A stretch of 64,000 nucleotides of DNA from JALCLA01 sp965653565. Lineage in GTDB: Bacteria > Pseudomonadota > Gammaproteobacteria > Xanthomonadales > Xanthomonadaceae. The translations under genes were made by a program, and so were the position numbers. Below are positions 55,516 to 64,000 of this stretch, in pieces (the first letter of the stretch is position 1; every line of letters begins with the position of its first letter). The notes under the pieces are model-generated. The model was not told the DNA's origin and made no database searches. It was given only the letters and a program-made list of their open reading frames with translations. The DNA lies in contig CBFHAI010000006.1 of the NCBI GenBank assembly GCA_965653565.1, positions 60,506 through 124,505 on the forward strand. Reading direction: 5' to 3'.

Positions 55516-56527
55516 ATGCCCGATTTTCGCGCGACGATCGCCATCGTCTTGTTCCTGTGTTCTTTTGCATCCCACGCTCAGTTGTACACCGTCAATAGCG
55601 GCAACGACCCGGTGCCGCGACCGGCCAACGACAACGCCCTCAACGACGGCAAATGCACCTTCTACGAAGCGCTGGAGAACGTAAACGCGGGCGTGGACAT
55701 CTTCGAGGATTGCCCGAAGGATAAGAACTTCATTCCATTGACACCCGAAATCCGGTTTTCAGGCATTTCGAAAATAAACCTGCTCAATGCCGATCCGAAG
55801 CAGTCGGACACACCCTTCAGCATCATCGGCAACGTTGTGAAGTTGAAGATTCGCGGCCCGATCCAATTTGATGGCAACAAGCAGACGCGCATCCTGGTCT
55901 TCGGCGGCGACACCGCGCTCGAAGTCGAGCAGGTGCACTTCACCAACGGCACGTCGGACTACGAGCCCCAGATGATCGCGCCAAGCGGGGCCGGAGGCTG
56001 CATTCTGGTCAACAACGGCGGCGGCAAGCTGGTGGTGAAGACTTCCGAATTCACCGGTTGCGTCGCCCAGAACGGCGGCGCGATTGGCATGGGAGGCATC
56101 ACACTCGAACTCGACAATGTGATCTTCAAATCCAACAAGGCGGTAGGCACTGCGCAACTGCAGACCGGGCAAGGCGGCGCCATCTTCGGCACTGGCAAAA
56201 CCGCGACCGTCAAAAACACGACCTTCGAATCCAATGAAGCCACCAATGCCGGCGGAGCCTGGTTCGGCGCATCGCCCGATGCGGTCGTAATGCCCAGAAA
56301 CGGACACGCTAGATCCTGGGCTCAAAGGGCCCGAAATCTACATCGATCCGCAGAGCGGCCTGCCGAACAAATGGCTGACAGCGATCGGCATGCGCTACTA
56401 CGAGGTGACCGACCCCGCGGCGAAATCCTTGATGACCAACAGCGCCGCCTGCATCGACCCGCCGGCAAGCAAAGTCGATCTCTTCGGACGTGCGCGCTCG
56501 AATTGCACGGTGGGTGCGTTCGAATAG
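55516..56527 (+). pseudogene. Secreted beta-helix (CSLREA-type) protein, frameshifted
   Basis: Signal peptide (IAIVLFLCSFASHA) and a CSLREA-like start (LYTVNSGNDPVPRPANDNAL, KCTFYEALENVNAG) are followed by Gly/Asn-rich parallel beta-helix turns up to about 56290. From about 56300 the homologous ending continues in the +1 frame (DTLDPGLKGPEIYIDPQSGL to SNCTVGAFE, stop at 56525-56527), with the cDvGAfE-type terminus of this family. The original frame instead gives a nonsense tail to 56541. A small deletion or indel near 56290-56310 has broken the gene, unless it is an assembly error. Confidence 0.7.
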
Positions 56528-56648
56528 TCTGCGCTGCATAGCGTACGGGCCGTCGTCAGCCGACGGCCGTACGTTCGCAAGCTCAAAATGTCCGCGACTC
56601 CCCACGTGCGCGTATCGCTTGCTGGCCTACAGCTCGAGATCACTTCCC

Positions 56649-58910
56649 GTGTCCGCTATCCGTCTTACCTGCCTTCTCCTCGCGTCAATCGCTTGCCTGA
56701 CATCAGAACCGATTGTTGGCACCACGATGAGCGGAGGTCGAGGCTACAACTGCGCAGTCAGCAACGTCGGCCTCGAGTGCTGGGGCGAGGCCTGGTCCGA
56801 CGCACTTGATTTCGGGGTGCTTGCGGCGCCCGTGCCAGGTTTCGGTGCCAATGAAGGGCCCATCGTTTCGGACGTGGATAGCGCCGACAACTATCTCTGT
56901 TTCGTAGCGGATGGCGGCTTGTATTGCTTTGGGGATGGTTTTCCGTCCGGAGCGGGCGGCGTCACGACCAGCGACAAACCGACGCCACAAGGCGCCGTGA
57001 ACCTTGGGTCGTTGGTCACCGCGGTTTCGTCCTCGCATGGACACACTTGCGTCGTACAAGAAGGCGGGGTCGTTTGCTTCGGGGAGAACGACCATGGACA
57101 GCGCGGCTTTCCTGCCGATCAAAACCTGGCTTTGTTTGCCCTTGCGGTGCCGGGACTTGAGCCGGGCACGAACGCAAACGTTACGGCAGTTGCGACGGGG
57201 GAAAATCACACCTGCGCGCTCAAGCAAGGCGGCGTGATCTGTTGGGGATCGAACGACTCTTACCAGTTGGGCCGCCCAGTCGCCGGCACCTACGTGCCGG
57301 GACCGGTGCAGGGGCTCGAACCCGGACTCGCCCCGCCGGTCACTCAGATTGTGGCCGTCGAAGACGGTAACTCCACGTGCGCCCTACAGGCCGGAAAAGC
57401 CATCTGCTGGGGAAGCCAGACAGACGGCGTGCTAGGAAACAATATGGCCGGTGGACAGGGGCTGCCTGTCGTGCTGGCGGACAATTCGATCCTCACCGGT
57501 ATCGTCAAGCTGGCTGCCGGCACAGATCATGTTTGTGCACTCACTGCCACCGGACTGTACTGCTGGGGGCTGAATATGCATGGCCAACTCGGCTCGTCCT
57601 TTGCGCCTCTTCCTCACAGCGCCGTCGCAATTCCTATCGATGCAGGAGATTCCATCGCCGATATCGGAGCGTCGCATGACGGCACCTGTCTCAAGCGGGT
57701 CGACGGAAGCCTTACTTGCTGGGGATCCAATCTCGATGGGCAGATCGGAGTCGGAAGTTTGGCGGCAAAGCCCATCCCGGCACTGGTTCAGGGCATTGGG
57801 GGCGCTAGCGCGCTCGTCGAGGCGGGATCGACCCACACCTGCGCGCAGGTTCAGGGCGCGGCGAAGTGCTGGGGCAACGATACCGAAGGCCAACTCGGAA
57901 ACATCGGCTCGTTTCCCTATTCCGGCACGCCGACTTTTGTCTTTGGCTTATCGGCAAACGTCTCTCAAATCAGCGCGGGCCGGCACCATAGTTGCGCAGT
58001 GGTCAGCGGTAGTGCCAAGTGCTGGGGAGACGGCGCATACACCGGACAAGCCGATAACGGAGACGACCCGACCCCGGTCCAAGTTGCAGGACTCGACAGC
58101 GGCGTTACGCGAATCAGCGCGGGGCCAATGTCGAGCTGTGCCGTCGGTTCCAAAGGCCTGCTGAGTTGCTGGGGCGCAAACTACTCCGGCCAGCTAGGAA
58201 CGTCAGTCGGCGAAGACAGTCATGTGCCTACACCTGTTCCTGTGGAGAAATACGGCACTTTCCCAGGCACCACCACCGTGAACGCTAGTGACGTTTCGGT
58301 CGGTGCGCAGCATGCGTGCGCGGTAGTTGACGGTGGGGCGATGTGCTGGGGCAACAACGATCATGGCCAACTCGGCACCGGCGACGAAGACGACCGCAAT
58401 GGCGCGGTGTTCGTCTCAGGATTCGGCCCCAATAGCGGCGTAGCGCAGGTTGCCGCTGGAGAACTTCATACGTGTGCGTTGGCCGCGGGCAAAGTATTTT
58501 GCTGGGGCAACAACGCTCTATCGCAACTCGGACTGGACGTCTCGAATCAGTCCGTGCCCAACGAGGTTCCGGACGCACAGGGTGCCACACTGATTGCCAC
58601 CGGCGACTATCACACTTGTGCAGCTTTTGCGTCCGCGGTGAAATGTTGGGGCAGCAATCGTTACGGGCAAGTCGGGAACGGAACAATCGACGAAGACGTA
58701 CACGAGCCAGCTAAAGTACTTGGGCTGACTTCTGTTTCTTCCCTCTCCGCCGGAAATCGCCACACCTGCGCCACAACAGTCTCAGGAACTTACTGCTGGG
58801 GTTCGGAAATGTACGGCGCCTTGGGGAACTCGCAGCTCGGCATCGTGGCCGAGCCCGACAAACCCGTGATGCACGCGGAAATCTTTTCCAGCGGATTCGA
58901 GCAACAGTAA
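56649..58910 (+). CDS. Secreted RCC1-repeat protein
   Basis: A 753-residue protein with a signal sequence (IRLTCLLLASIACLTS) and about 13 RCC1-type repeats of some 50 residues, each carrying HTCAL and CWGxNxxGQLG-like words. These fold as beta-propellers, with a Cys pair per repeat probably forming disulfides. It ends EIFSSGFEQQ, a short tag resembling one in a prophage protein here. The GTG at 56649 is chosen because it gives the signal peptide; the frame is open further upstream. It follows a second exported protein gene; binding partner unknown. Confidence 0.8.
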   Translation: MSAIRLTCLLLASIACLTSEPIVGTTMSGGRGYNCAVSNVGLECWGEAWSDALDFGVLAAPVPGFGANEGPIVSDVDSADNYLCFVADGGLYCFGDGFPSGAGGVTTSDKPTPQGAVNLGSLVTAVSSSHGHTCVVQEGGVVCFGENDHGQRGFPADQNLALFALAVPGLEPGTNANVTAVATGENHTCALKQGGVICWGSNDSYQLGRPVAGTYVPGPVQGLEPGLAPPVTQIVAVEDGNSTCALQAGKAICWGSQTDGVLGNNMAGGQGLPVVLADNSILTGIVKLAAGTDHVCALTATGLYCWGLNMHGQLGSSFAPLPHSAVAIPIDAGDSIADIGASHDGTCLKRVDGSLTCWGSNLDGQIGVGSLAAKPIPALVQGIGGASALVEAGSTHTCAQVQGAAKCWGNDTEGQLGNIGSFPYSGTPTFVFGLSANVSQISAGRHHSCAVVSGSAKCWGDGAYTGQADNGDDPTPVQVAGLDSGVTRISAGPMSSCAVGSKGLLSCWGANYSGQLGTSVGEDSHVPTPVPVEKYGTFPGTTTVNASDVSVGAQHACAVVDGGAMCWGNNDHGQLGTGDEDDRNGAVFVSGFGPNSGVAQVAAGELHTCALAAGKVFCWGNNALSQLGLDVSNQSVPNEVPDAQGATLIATGDYHTCAAFASAVKCWGSNRYGQVGNGTIDEDVHEPAKVLGLTSVSSLSAGNRHTCATTVSGTYCWGSEMYGALGNSQLGIVAEPDKPVMHAEIFSSGFEQQ

Positions 58911-59013
58911 AGGGCGGACCGGCGCCTTGAGTCACACTCGGCGCAAGGCGCGCTGGAAAGAGAAGGCCGTGGAATAGCCCGCGACCACGCACCGGTCTGG
59001 CGGTTGAAGCGCG

Positions 59014-59457
59014 CTACTCGGCGCCGCCGCGCACTTCGAAATCCACGCTACGCCGCTGCCCATCGGCGAACACGAATTCGATCGCGATGCGATCGCCGGC
59101 CTTGAACTCGCGCACCGGCCGGAACAGCATCAGGTGCAGTCCACCGGGTTCGAGCTTCACCGTCTGGCCGGGCTCGACGCGCAGTTGCGGGATCGGGCGC
59201 ATGCGCATCACGCCGTTGATGTCGCGCATTTCGTGGATTTCCGCGGCGCCGAATTCTTTCGACTCGGCGGCGTCGATCAGCACTTCGCGTGGGCTGCCGT
59301 TGGCGATCGAGACGTAACCGGCCATCACCGGGCTGGCGGGCGGCGCTTCGCGGATCCAGGCCTCGGCGAATTCGAGCGTGCCGGCTTCCTGCGCCTGAAC
59401 CGAGGCTGGCGCGGCCGCCAGTGCGAACAGCAATGCGATGATCGAGGGCGTGTGCAT
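59014..59457 (-). CDS. PCu(A)C copper chaperone
   Basis: A 147-residue periplasmic protein with signal peptide (IIALLFALAAAPASVQA). The copper site pattern is present: IHEMRDINGVMRMRP with His and Met ligands and GGLHLMLF. Such proteins deliver Cu(I) for cytochrome oxidase assembly. The ATG at 59457 starts the signal peptide. It is divergent from the DUF4139 gene 38 bp away. Confidence 0.9.
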   Translation of the reverse strand: MHTPSIIALLFALAAAPASVQAQEAGTLEFAEAWIREAPPASPVMAGYVSIANGSPREVLIDAAESKEFGAAEIHEMRDINGVMRMRPIPQLRVEPGQTVKLEPGGLHLMLFRPVREFKAGDRIAIEFVFADGQRRSVDFEVRGGAE

Positions 59458-59495
59458 GTGCCTATGATATCGCCACACGCACACAGGAACCGCAC

Positions 59496-60968
59496 ATGCC
59501 GATGCAACCGCTCGCCGTCGCCACTCTCTGGGCCCTCGCCATGCAAGCCAATGCCGCCGATACGCAGCTCACCGTTTATTCCGGCGATTTCGACGGGGTC
59601 GCGGCAAGCCTGCCGAGTCAGGGCATGAGCGGATTCGCGCTGGTGCGCCAGAGCCACCAGTTCGATCTACGCAGCGGCGACAACACGCTGACGTTGAGCG
59701 GGCTGCCGGTCGCGATCGACGCCGCCGGCGTGCGGCTGATTCCGCGCGGCGATGATATTACGGTGACCGGCCAGCGCTTCGATTTCGCGCTCGCCGATCA
59801 GTCCGAACTGCTGCGCCGTGCGGTGGGCCAGCGCGTCACCGTCGAGCAGGCCGCGGGCGATACGCGCGCCACTTACACCGGCACGCTGCTGGCCGCCGGC
59901 GATGGGCTCACGCTCGCGCTCGACGATGGCCGCGTGCGCGTGCTGTCGAGTTACACCGGCTTCGAACTGGCGACGCTGCCCGACGGCCTCTACGCCAAGC
60001 CGACGCTGCGCTGGAGCGTGCGCAGCGCGCGGGCCGGCAGCGAGACGTTCACGCTCGACTACCCGACCGCAGGCTTGGCTTGGCGCGCCGAATATCTGGC
60101 CACTTTGAGCGGTGGCGCCAGCGATTGCCGCATGGATTTCAGCGGCGCGGCGCAGGTGCTGAACCGCTCGGGCACCAGTTTCGACGCCGCCGCGCTGACC
60201 TTGGTCGCAGGCGAACCGAACGTACAACGCTCGCCACCGCCGCAGACCATGATGTTCAAGACCGCGAGCATGGAAATGGCCGACGCCGCGCCCGAACCGC
60301 AGCCTTCCGGCGAATATCACGCCTACCGCCTGCCCGGCCGTATCGATCTGCCCGACGCCAGCGTGCAGCGGGTTCCGTTGTTGTCCGATGCCGACGCCGT
60401 GACTTGCATGCGCCGTTACGAATCGCGCTCGCCGATGGGCTATTTCCAGCCGTCGTCGCCGATCATCCAGCCCGACTTCGGCCCGAACGGCGAGCAACCC
60501 GTCACGGCGACGCTCGAATTCACCAATCGCAAGGAAAAAGGCCTCGGCATTCCGTTGCCGGCCGGCCGCCTGCGTGTGTTCGATCGCGGCGCGGACGGCG
60601 CCGAGAATTTCCTCGGCGAAGCGCTGCTGCAGCACACCGCGGCGGGCCGCGAGGTGCGCGCGGAGTTGGGCCAGGCCTTCGATCTGAGCGTCGAACGCAC
60701 GCGCGTCGATCTGCAGCTCGATGCCGATCGGCTGGGTTTGAACGAGGCGGTGAAGTTCGCGGTGCGCAACGCCAAGCCGGCGGCCGCGACGATTCGCGTG
60801 ATCGAATCGCTGCCGCGCTGGACCGACTGGGAAATCACCGAGGCCTCGCACGAATGGACCAAGGTCGATGCGCAGACCATCCGCTTCGACGTGCCGGTGC
60901 CGGCCGCCGGCGAGGCGACGGTGAGCTACCGCGTGCGTTATCGTTGGCCGGAATCGATGAAGCCCTGA
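59496..60968 (+). CDS. DUF4139-family exported protein
   Basis: A 490-residue protein with a short signal peptide (LAVATLWALAMQANA). The DUF4139 body has FDLRSGDNTLTLSGLP, LRWSVRSARAGSETF and SYRVRYRW near the end. The N-terminal DUF4140-like part is reduced. Family function is unknown. A short distance downstream is an enoyl-CoA hydratase homologue. Confidence 0.8.
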   Translation: MPMQPLAVATLWALAMQANAADTQLTVYSGDFDGVAASLPSQGMSGFALVRQSHQFDLRSGDNTLTLSGLPVAIDAAGVRLIPRGDDITVTGQRFDFALADQSELLRRAVGQRVTVEQAAGDTRATYTGTLLAAGDGLTLALDDGRVRVLSSYTGFELATLPDGLYAKPTLRWSVRSARAGSETFTLDYPTAGLAWRAEYLATLSGGASDCRMDFSGAAQVLNRSGTSFDAAALTLVAGEPNVQRSPPPQTMMFKTASMEMADAAPEPQPSGEYHAYRLPGRIDLPDASVQRVPLLSDADAVTCMRRYESRSPMGYFQPSSPIIQPDFGPNGEQPVTATLEFTNRKEKGLGIPLPAGRLRVFDRGADGAENFLGEALLQHTAAGREVRAELGQAFDLSVERTRVDLQLDADRLGLNEAVKFAVRNAKPAAATIRVIESLPRWTDWEITEASHEWTKVDAQTIRFDVPVPAAGEATVSYRVRYRWPESMKP

Positions 60969-60988
60969 GTCTTTTGTTTCCGACTGGA

Positions 60989-61750
60989 ATGACGATGCTC
61001 CAATCCATCCGCCACGGCGACATCCTCGAACTGAAACTGGCGCGCCCGCCGGTCAACGCGCTCAATCCCGAATTGTTGTCGCAACTGCGCGTGGCGATCG
61101 CCAATGCCGGCGGCGACGGTACGCGCGCGTTGGTGATTTCCGGCGGTCCGGGCGTATTTTCCGCCGGCCTGGACGTGCCGCATTTGTTGCAGCTGTCGCG
61201 CGATGATCTGGAAGCGGCCTGGCGCGAGTTTTTCGGCGTGCTCGAAGCCCTCGCCCGCTCGCCGCTGCTGTCGGTGGCGGCGATCGCCGGGCACAGCCCG
61301 GCCGGCGGCGCCGTGATCAGCCTGTTCTGCGACTATCGCGTGATGGCGCGCGGCCCGTATCGCATCGGCCTCAATGAAACCCAGGTCGGCCTCGTGGTGC
61401 CCGAATGCATCCAGTACGCGCTCAAGCGATTGGTCGGCCCATATCGCGCCGAGCGATTGCTGATCGCGGGGGCGATGGTGGATTCGGAACAGGCGCTCGC
61501 CTTGGGCCTGGTCGACGAACTCACCGACATCGACCATGTCACGGCGCGCGCCGTCGCGTGGCTCGAGGATTTGCTGAAACTGCCGTCGCGCGCGATGCAT
61601 TCGACGCGCGCGATTTCGCGCACCGATCTGGTCGATGTGATCGCCGATCCGACCCGCCTCGACCTGCCCCGCTTCGTCGACGAATGGTTCAGCGACGAAA
61701 CCCAGGCGGTGTTGAAGGCGCTGGTCGCGAAATTGAAATCCAAAGGCTGA
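60989..61750 (+). CDS. Enoyl-CoA hydratase/isomerase family protein
   Basis: A 253-residue crotonase-fold protein. Core segments: LARPPVNALNPELLSQLR, GGPGVFSAGLDVPHL (CoA/oxyanion), AAIAGHSPAGGAVISLFCDY and GLNETQVGLVVPE, with Glu in the second catalytic position. Substrate cannot be set from sequence; delta3,delta2-enoyl-CoA isomerases have a comparable look. It follows the DUF4139 gene by 20 bp. Confidence 0.88.
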   Translation: MTMLQSIRHGDILELKLARPPVNALNPELLSQLRVAIANAGGDGTRALVISGGPGVFSAGLDVPHLLQLSRDDLEAAWREFFGVLEALARSPLLSVAAIAGHSPAGGAVISLFCDYRVMARGPYRIGLNETQVGLVVPECIQYALKRLVGPYRAERLLIAGAMVDSEQALALGLVDELTDIDHVTARAVAWLEDLLKLPSRAMHSTRAISRTDLVDVIADPTRLDLPRFVDEWFSDETQAVLKALVAKLKSKG

Positions 61751-61775
61751 TTTCAACGCACGGCGAGGCGGCCGC

Positions 61776-63113
61776 TCAGCGCGATCCGCCGGCGGTCGCC
61801 ACCGTCGCCGGGCCGACCCAGACTTCGACGCGACGGTTGCGATGCCGGCCGGCGGCATTGTCGTTCGAGGCCACCGGCGCGGCGCCGCCCATGCCGCGCA
61901 AACGGCTTGGACGCAGGCCGAGTTCTTCGAGCCGTCCTGCGATGTAATCGACGCGGTCGTTGCTCAGCGTGAGCGCCTGGTACGGCGAAATTTCGCCGGC
62001 GTCGGCGAAGCCGAACAGCATCAACGGACGATCGCGGTTCTCCGGCCGGCGCATGAATTCGGCGACGCGTTCGAGATCGACGCGCGCCTTGCTGTCGAGC
62101 AGGCTGCTGCCGGTGCCGAAGCGGAAATTCAGCGACAGGCGATCGGCGTTGCGCACCAGGTCGCGATATTCCTCCGGCGCGTCGCGGCGCGGCGGCGCGC
62201 GGTACGCGCGCACTTGCTGCGCGATGAAGCCAGCGCTTTCCACCACGCGCTGGCCCTCGGCCGATTGCGCGAATTCGATGAAGGCACGCGCCAGCGGCGG
62301 CATGTTTTCCGCGCCATAAACATAGAGACGGCGCGACAACACGTAATCCTCCACCGCCACCGTGAACGGTGCGGGTTTCAGCGCGGCGCCGGCATCCGCG
62401 ACGGCCAGTGCGCGTGCGTCGCCGATGCCTGCGAGGCTCACGAAGCCGATGGTATTGCGATCGGCCGCCACCGCGCGCGCCAGTTCGTGCGTGCTTTCGT
62501 ATCGCTGCGCGTCGCCGCGCAAAGGATTCTCGCCCAGCACCAGCGTGCGGAACGTTTCCCACGTGCCGGAATTCGCGTCGCGCGCGTGCAGAACGATCCG
62601 TCCTGGCGCGCCGCCGAGTTGCGACCAATCGCGCACGCGGCCGGCGAAAATATCGCGCAACTGTTCGAGCCGCACTTCGCGCAGCCTGTTGTCCGGATGC
62701 ACGATCACCGCGACGCCGTCGAGCGCCAGCACCGCTTCCTGCGACGGCGCATCGAGGGGGCCCAGCGCTGCGCCGCGCGCGAGTTCGGCGGCGCTCACCG
62801 GCCGCGACGACATCGCCAGATCGGCCTTGCCTGCGAACAGATCGGCAAAACCGGTGCTCGAACCATGCGCGCGCAGTTCGATTTCCAGGCTGCCGGCGGC
62901 ATTGCTGCCGCGCAGCGTGATTTCATCAACGGCCGGCGCGAAACGCTCGATCCGCGAGTAGCCGCGCGATTGCAGCCAGGCTTCCGCCAGCGCCGGCGCG
63001 AGCCGTTCGCCGATGGTGTTGGAGCCGTGGATGCGCAATGTCGACTGCGCGTGGGCGGGCAACGCAAATACGATCAGTGCGATCGCGGCGAAACGAAGCA
63101 ACAAGGTCGACAC
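61776..63113 (-). CDS. PstS-like phosphate-binding protein fused to an OmpA-like domain
   Basis: A 445-residue exported protein (signal LLLRFAAIALIVFALPAHA). Residues about 23-300 are a PBP-like domain of the PstS type (STLRIHGSNTIGERLAPALA, DLAMSSRPVSAAE, NSGTWETFRTLV, IGFVSLAG). Residues about 320-435 are an OmpA C-terminal peptidoglycan-binding domain (LNFRFGTGSSLLDSKARVDL, MLFGFADAGE, LSNDRVDYIAGRLEELG, NRRVEVWV). The fusion would tether a ligand-binding domain to the cell wall. No pst transporter genes are nearby. Confidence 0.85.
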   Translation of the reverse strand: MSTLLLRFAAIALIVFALPAHAQSTLRIHGSNTIGERLAPALAEAWLQSRGYSRIERFAPAVDEITLRGSNAAGSLEIELRAHGSSTGFADLFAGKADLAMSSRPVSAAELARGAALGPLDAPSQEAVLALDGVAVIVHPDNRLREVRLEQLRDIFAGRVRDWSQLGGAPGRIVLHARDANSGTWETFRTLVLGENPLRGDAQRYESTHELARAVAADRNTIGFVSLAGIGDARALAVADAGAALKPAPFTVAVEDYVLSRRLYVYGAENMPPLARAFIEFAQSAEGQRVVESAGFIAQQVRAYRAPPRRDAPEEYRDLVRNADRLSLNFRFGTGSSLLDSKARVDLERVAEFMRRPENRDRPLMLFGFADAGEISPYQALTLSNDRVDYIAGRLEELGLRPSRLRGMGGAAPVASNDNAAGRHRNRRVEVWVGPATVATAGGSR

Positions 63114-63255
63114 GCAAGCTCTCCATGCAGCGGGCGACCATCCGGTCGCGACAGCCGGGAAGCTTGCGCGATTGGTGTTACAGCACTACGAAACGCTCGT
63201 CGATCCGCTTCGAGCGCTCAGACGCCGACGCTCTCGAATGCGCAGGCCACGACGC
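63114..63255. other. Intergenic region
   Basis: About 140 bases between the PstS-OmpA gene and the end of the sulfurtransferase gene; no gene or clear terminator is visible. Confidence 0.4.
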
Positions 63256-64000
63256 TCAGTTCGGCCCGCGCGCGATCGGCCGCGACGGATCGCTCACCCA
63301 CTCGCTCCACGATCCCGGATACACGCGGCCGCCGCGCAGACCGGCATGTTCCATCGCCAGCAGGTTGTGGCAGGCGGTGACGCCCGAGCCGCACATCAGC
63401 AGCGCTTCGGTCGGCGGCGTGTCGCCGAGGATCGGGCGGAATTCTTCCAGCAGCATGCCCGGCGATTTGAACTTCCCGTCCGGCCCGAGATTGCGCGGGA
63501 AGGGACGATTCACGGCGCCGGGAATATGGCCGGGCACGCGGTCGATCGGTTCGATTTCGCCGCGGAAGCGTTCTTCGGCGCGCGCATCGATCAACTTGCC
63601 GTTGCCGCTCGCCATGCGTGCGGCCACCACTGCCGTCGACGCCATCGCACGGACATCGAAACGCGCCGTGTATTTGCCGGGCTTCGGACGCGGGATCGCC
63701 TGTTCCAGTGCATGCCCGCGCGCCAGCCAGGCGGCGATGCCGCCGTCGAGCACCGCGACGCGCTCGTGGCCGAGCAGCCGGATCATCCACCACAGGCGCG
63801 CGGCATGTGCGCCGTCGTTGGCGTCGTAGGCCACTACTTGCTGGCGCGGCGTGATGCCCCAGCGGCCGATCGTCGCGCAGAAGTGTTCGGCGTCGGGCAG
63901 CGGGTGCCGGCCGCGGCCGGCACGCGACAGATCGGAAAGATCGCGTTCGAGATGGGCGTATACGGCGCCGGGGATGTGGCCGCCCATGTAGGAGCCCACG
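63256..64000 (-). CDS. Rhodanese-type sulfurtransferase (partial)
   Basis: The start lies beyond base 64000; 247 C-terminal residues are visible. Two rhodanese domains are present: the inactive one (YMGGHIPGAVYAHLERDLSD, VVAYDANDGAHAARLWWM) and the active one (LIDARAEERFRGE, HIPGAVNRPF) with the catalytic loop LMCGSGVTACHN. Thiosulfate or 3-mercaptopyruvate sulfurtransferase is likely; the CGSGVTA loop favours the mercaptopyruvate type. Confidence 0.9.
   Translation of the reverse strand, partial: VGSYMGGHIPGAVYAHLERDLSDLSRAGRGRHPLPDAEHFCATIGRWGITPRQQVVAYDANDGAHAARLWWMIRLLGHERVAVLDGGIAAWLARGHALEQAIPRPKPGKYTARFDVRAMASTAVVAARMASGNGKLIDARAEERFRGEIEPIDRVPGHIPGAVNRPFPRNLGPDGKFKSPGMLLEEFRPILGDTPPTEALLMCGSGVTACHNLLAMEHAGLRGGRVYPGSWSEWVSDPSRPIARGPN

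Overview
The window joins the right part of a lambdoid-style temperate prophage (bases 1 to about 40418, continuing off the left edge) to about 23.5 kb of ordinary bacterial chromosome. Base composition is high-GC throughout. The chromosomal gene order ispH-lspA-ileS-ribF-murJ, rpsT, obgE-rpmA-rplU, uvrA, together with short intergenic palindromes and a C-terminal IFSSGFE tag on a secreted protein, suggests a gammaproteobacterium of the Xanthomonadales/Lysobacterales (Rhodanobacteraceae-like). That placement is inference, not a database result.

Prophage, leftward (minus-strand) arm. From the immunity region leftward come a Cro-like and a CII-like regulator, a small membrane protein, a cytosine methyltransferase with about seven tandem repeats in its recognition region, a helicase-methyltransferase fusion, O-like and P-like replication proteins, an RNA ligase, a VRR-type nuclease, a run of small Cys-rich proteins and a zinc-ribbon protein in the position of the lambda Q antiterminator. 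A promoter with a terminator-like hairpin 60-95 nt downstream follows, resembling lambda pR'-tR'. Next are a tRNA-like element, a second terminator, an 18-codon leader and the late genes: a membrane-anchored PAS protein, a SAR endolysin, small membrane proteins, a Gp49-DUF2829 (Tad2-like) fusion, spanin candidates, terminase small and large subunits, a P22-type portal and a truncated scaffold-like protein with collagen-like repeats. The portal type suggests a short-tailed P22/BPP-1-like phage. Most neighbouring genes overlap by ATGA or GTGA, indicating translational coupling.

Prophage, rightward (plus-strand) arm. A LexA-type CI repressor is followed by a convergent secreted 'moron' and a second operator cluster. 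Then comes a recombination operon (PD-(D/E)XK nuclease with Fe-S cysteines, RecT, Rad50-like zinc-hook ATPase, DnaQ-like exonuclease, RdgC). An accessory stretch follows, with an ASCH-type protein interrupted in frame by an HNH element, a DUF5131 radical-SAM-like protein and many unknown modular proteins. The arm ends with a DUF4224-like gene and a tyrosine integrase. The right junction is the 3' part of a tRNA-Asn(GTT) gene.

Chromosome. After the junction come a secreted protein of unknown role, tRNA-Thr(CGT), isoprenoid/lipoprotein/translation genes (ispH, lspA, ileS, ribF), murJ, rpsT, obgE, rpmA, rplU, uvrA, a frameshifted beta-helix gene, an RCC1-repeat secreted protein, a PCu(A)C copper chaperone, a DUF4139 protein, an enoyl-CoA hydratase-family protein, a PstS-OmpA fusion and a rhodanese-type sulfurtransferase cut by the right edge.
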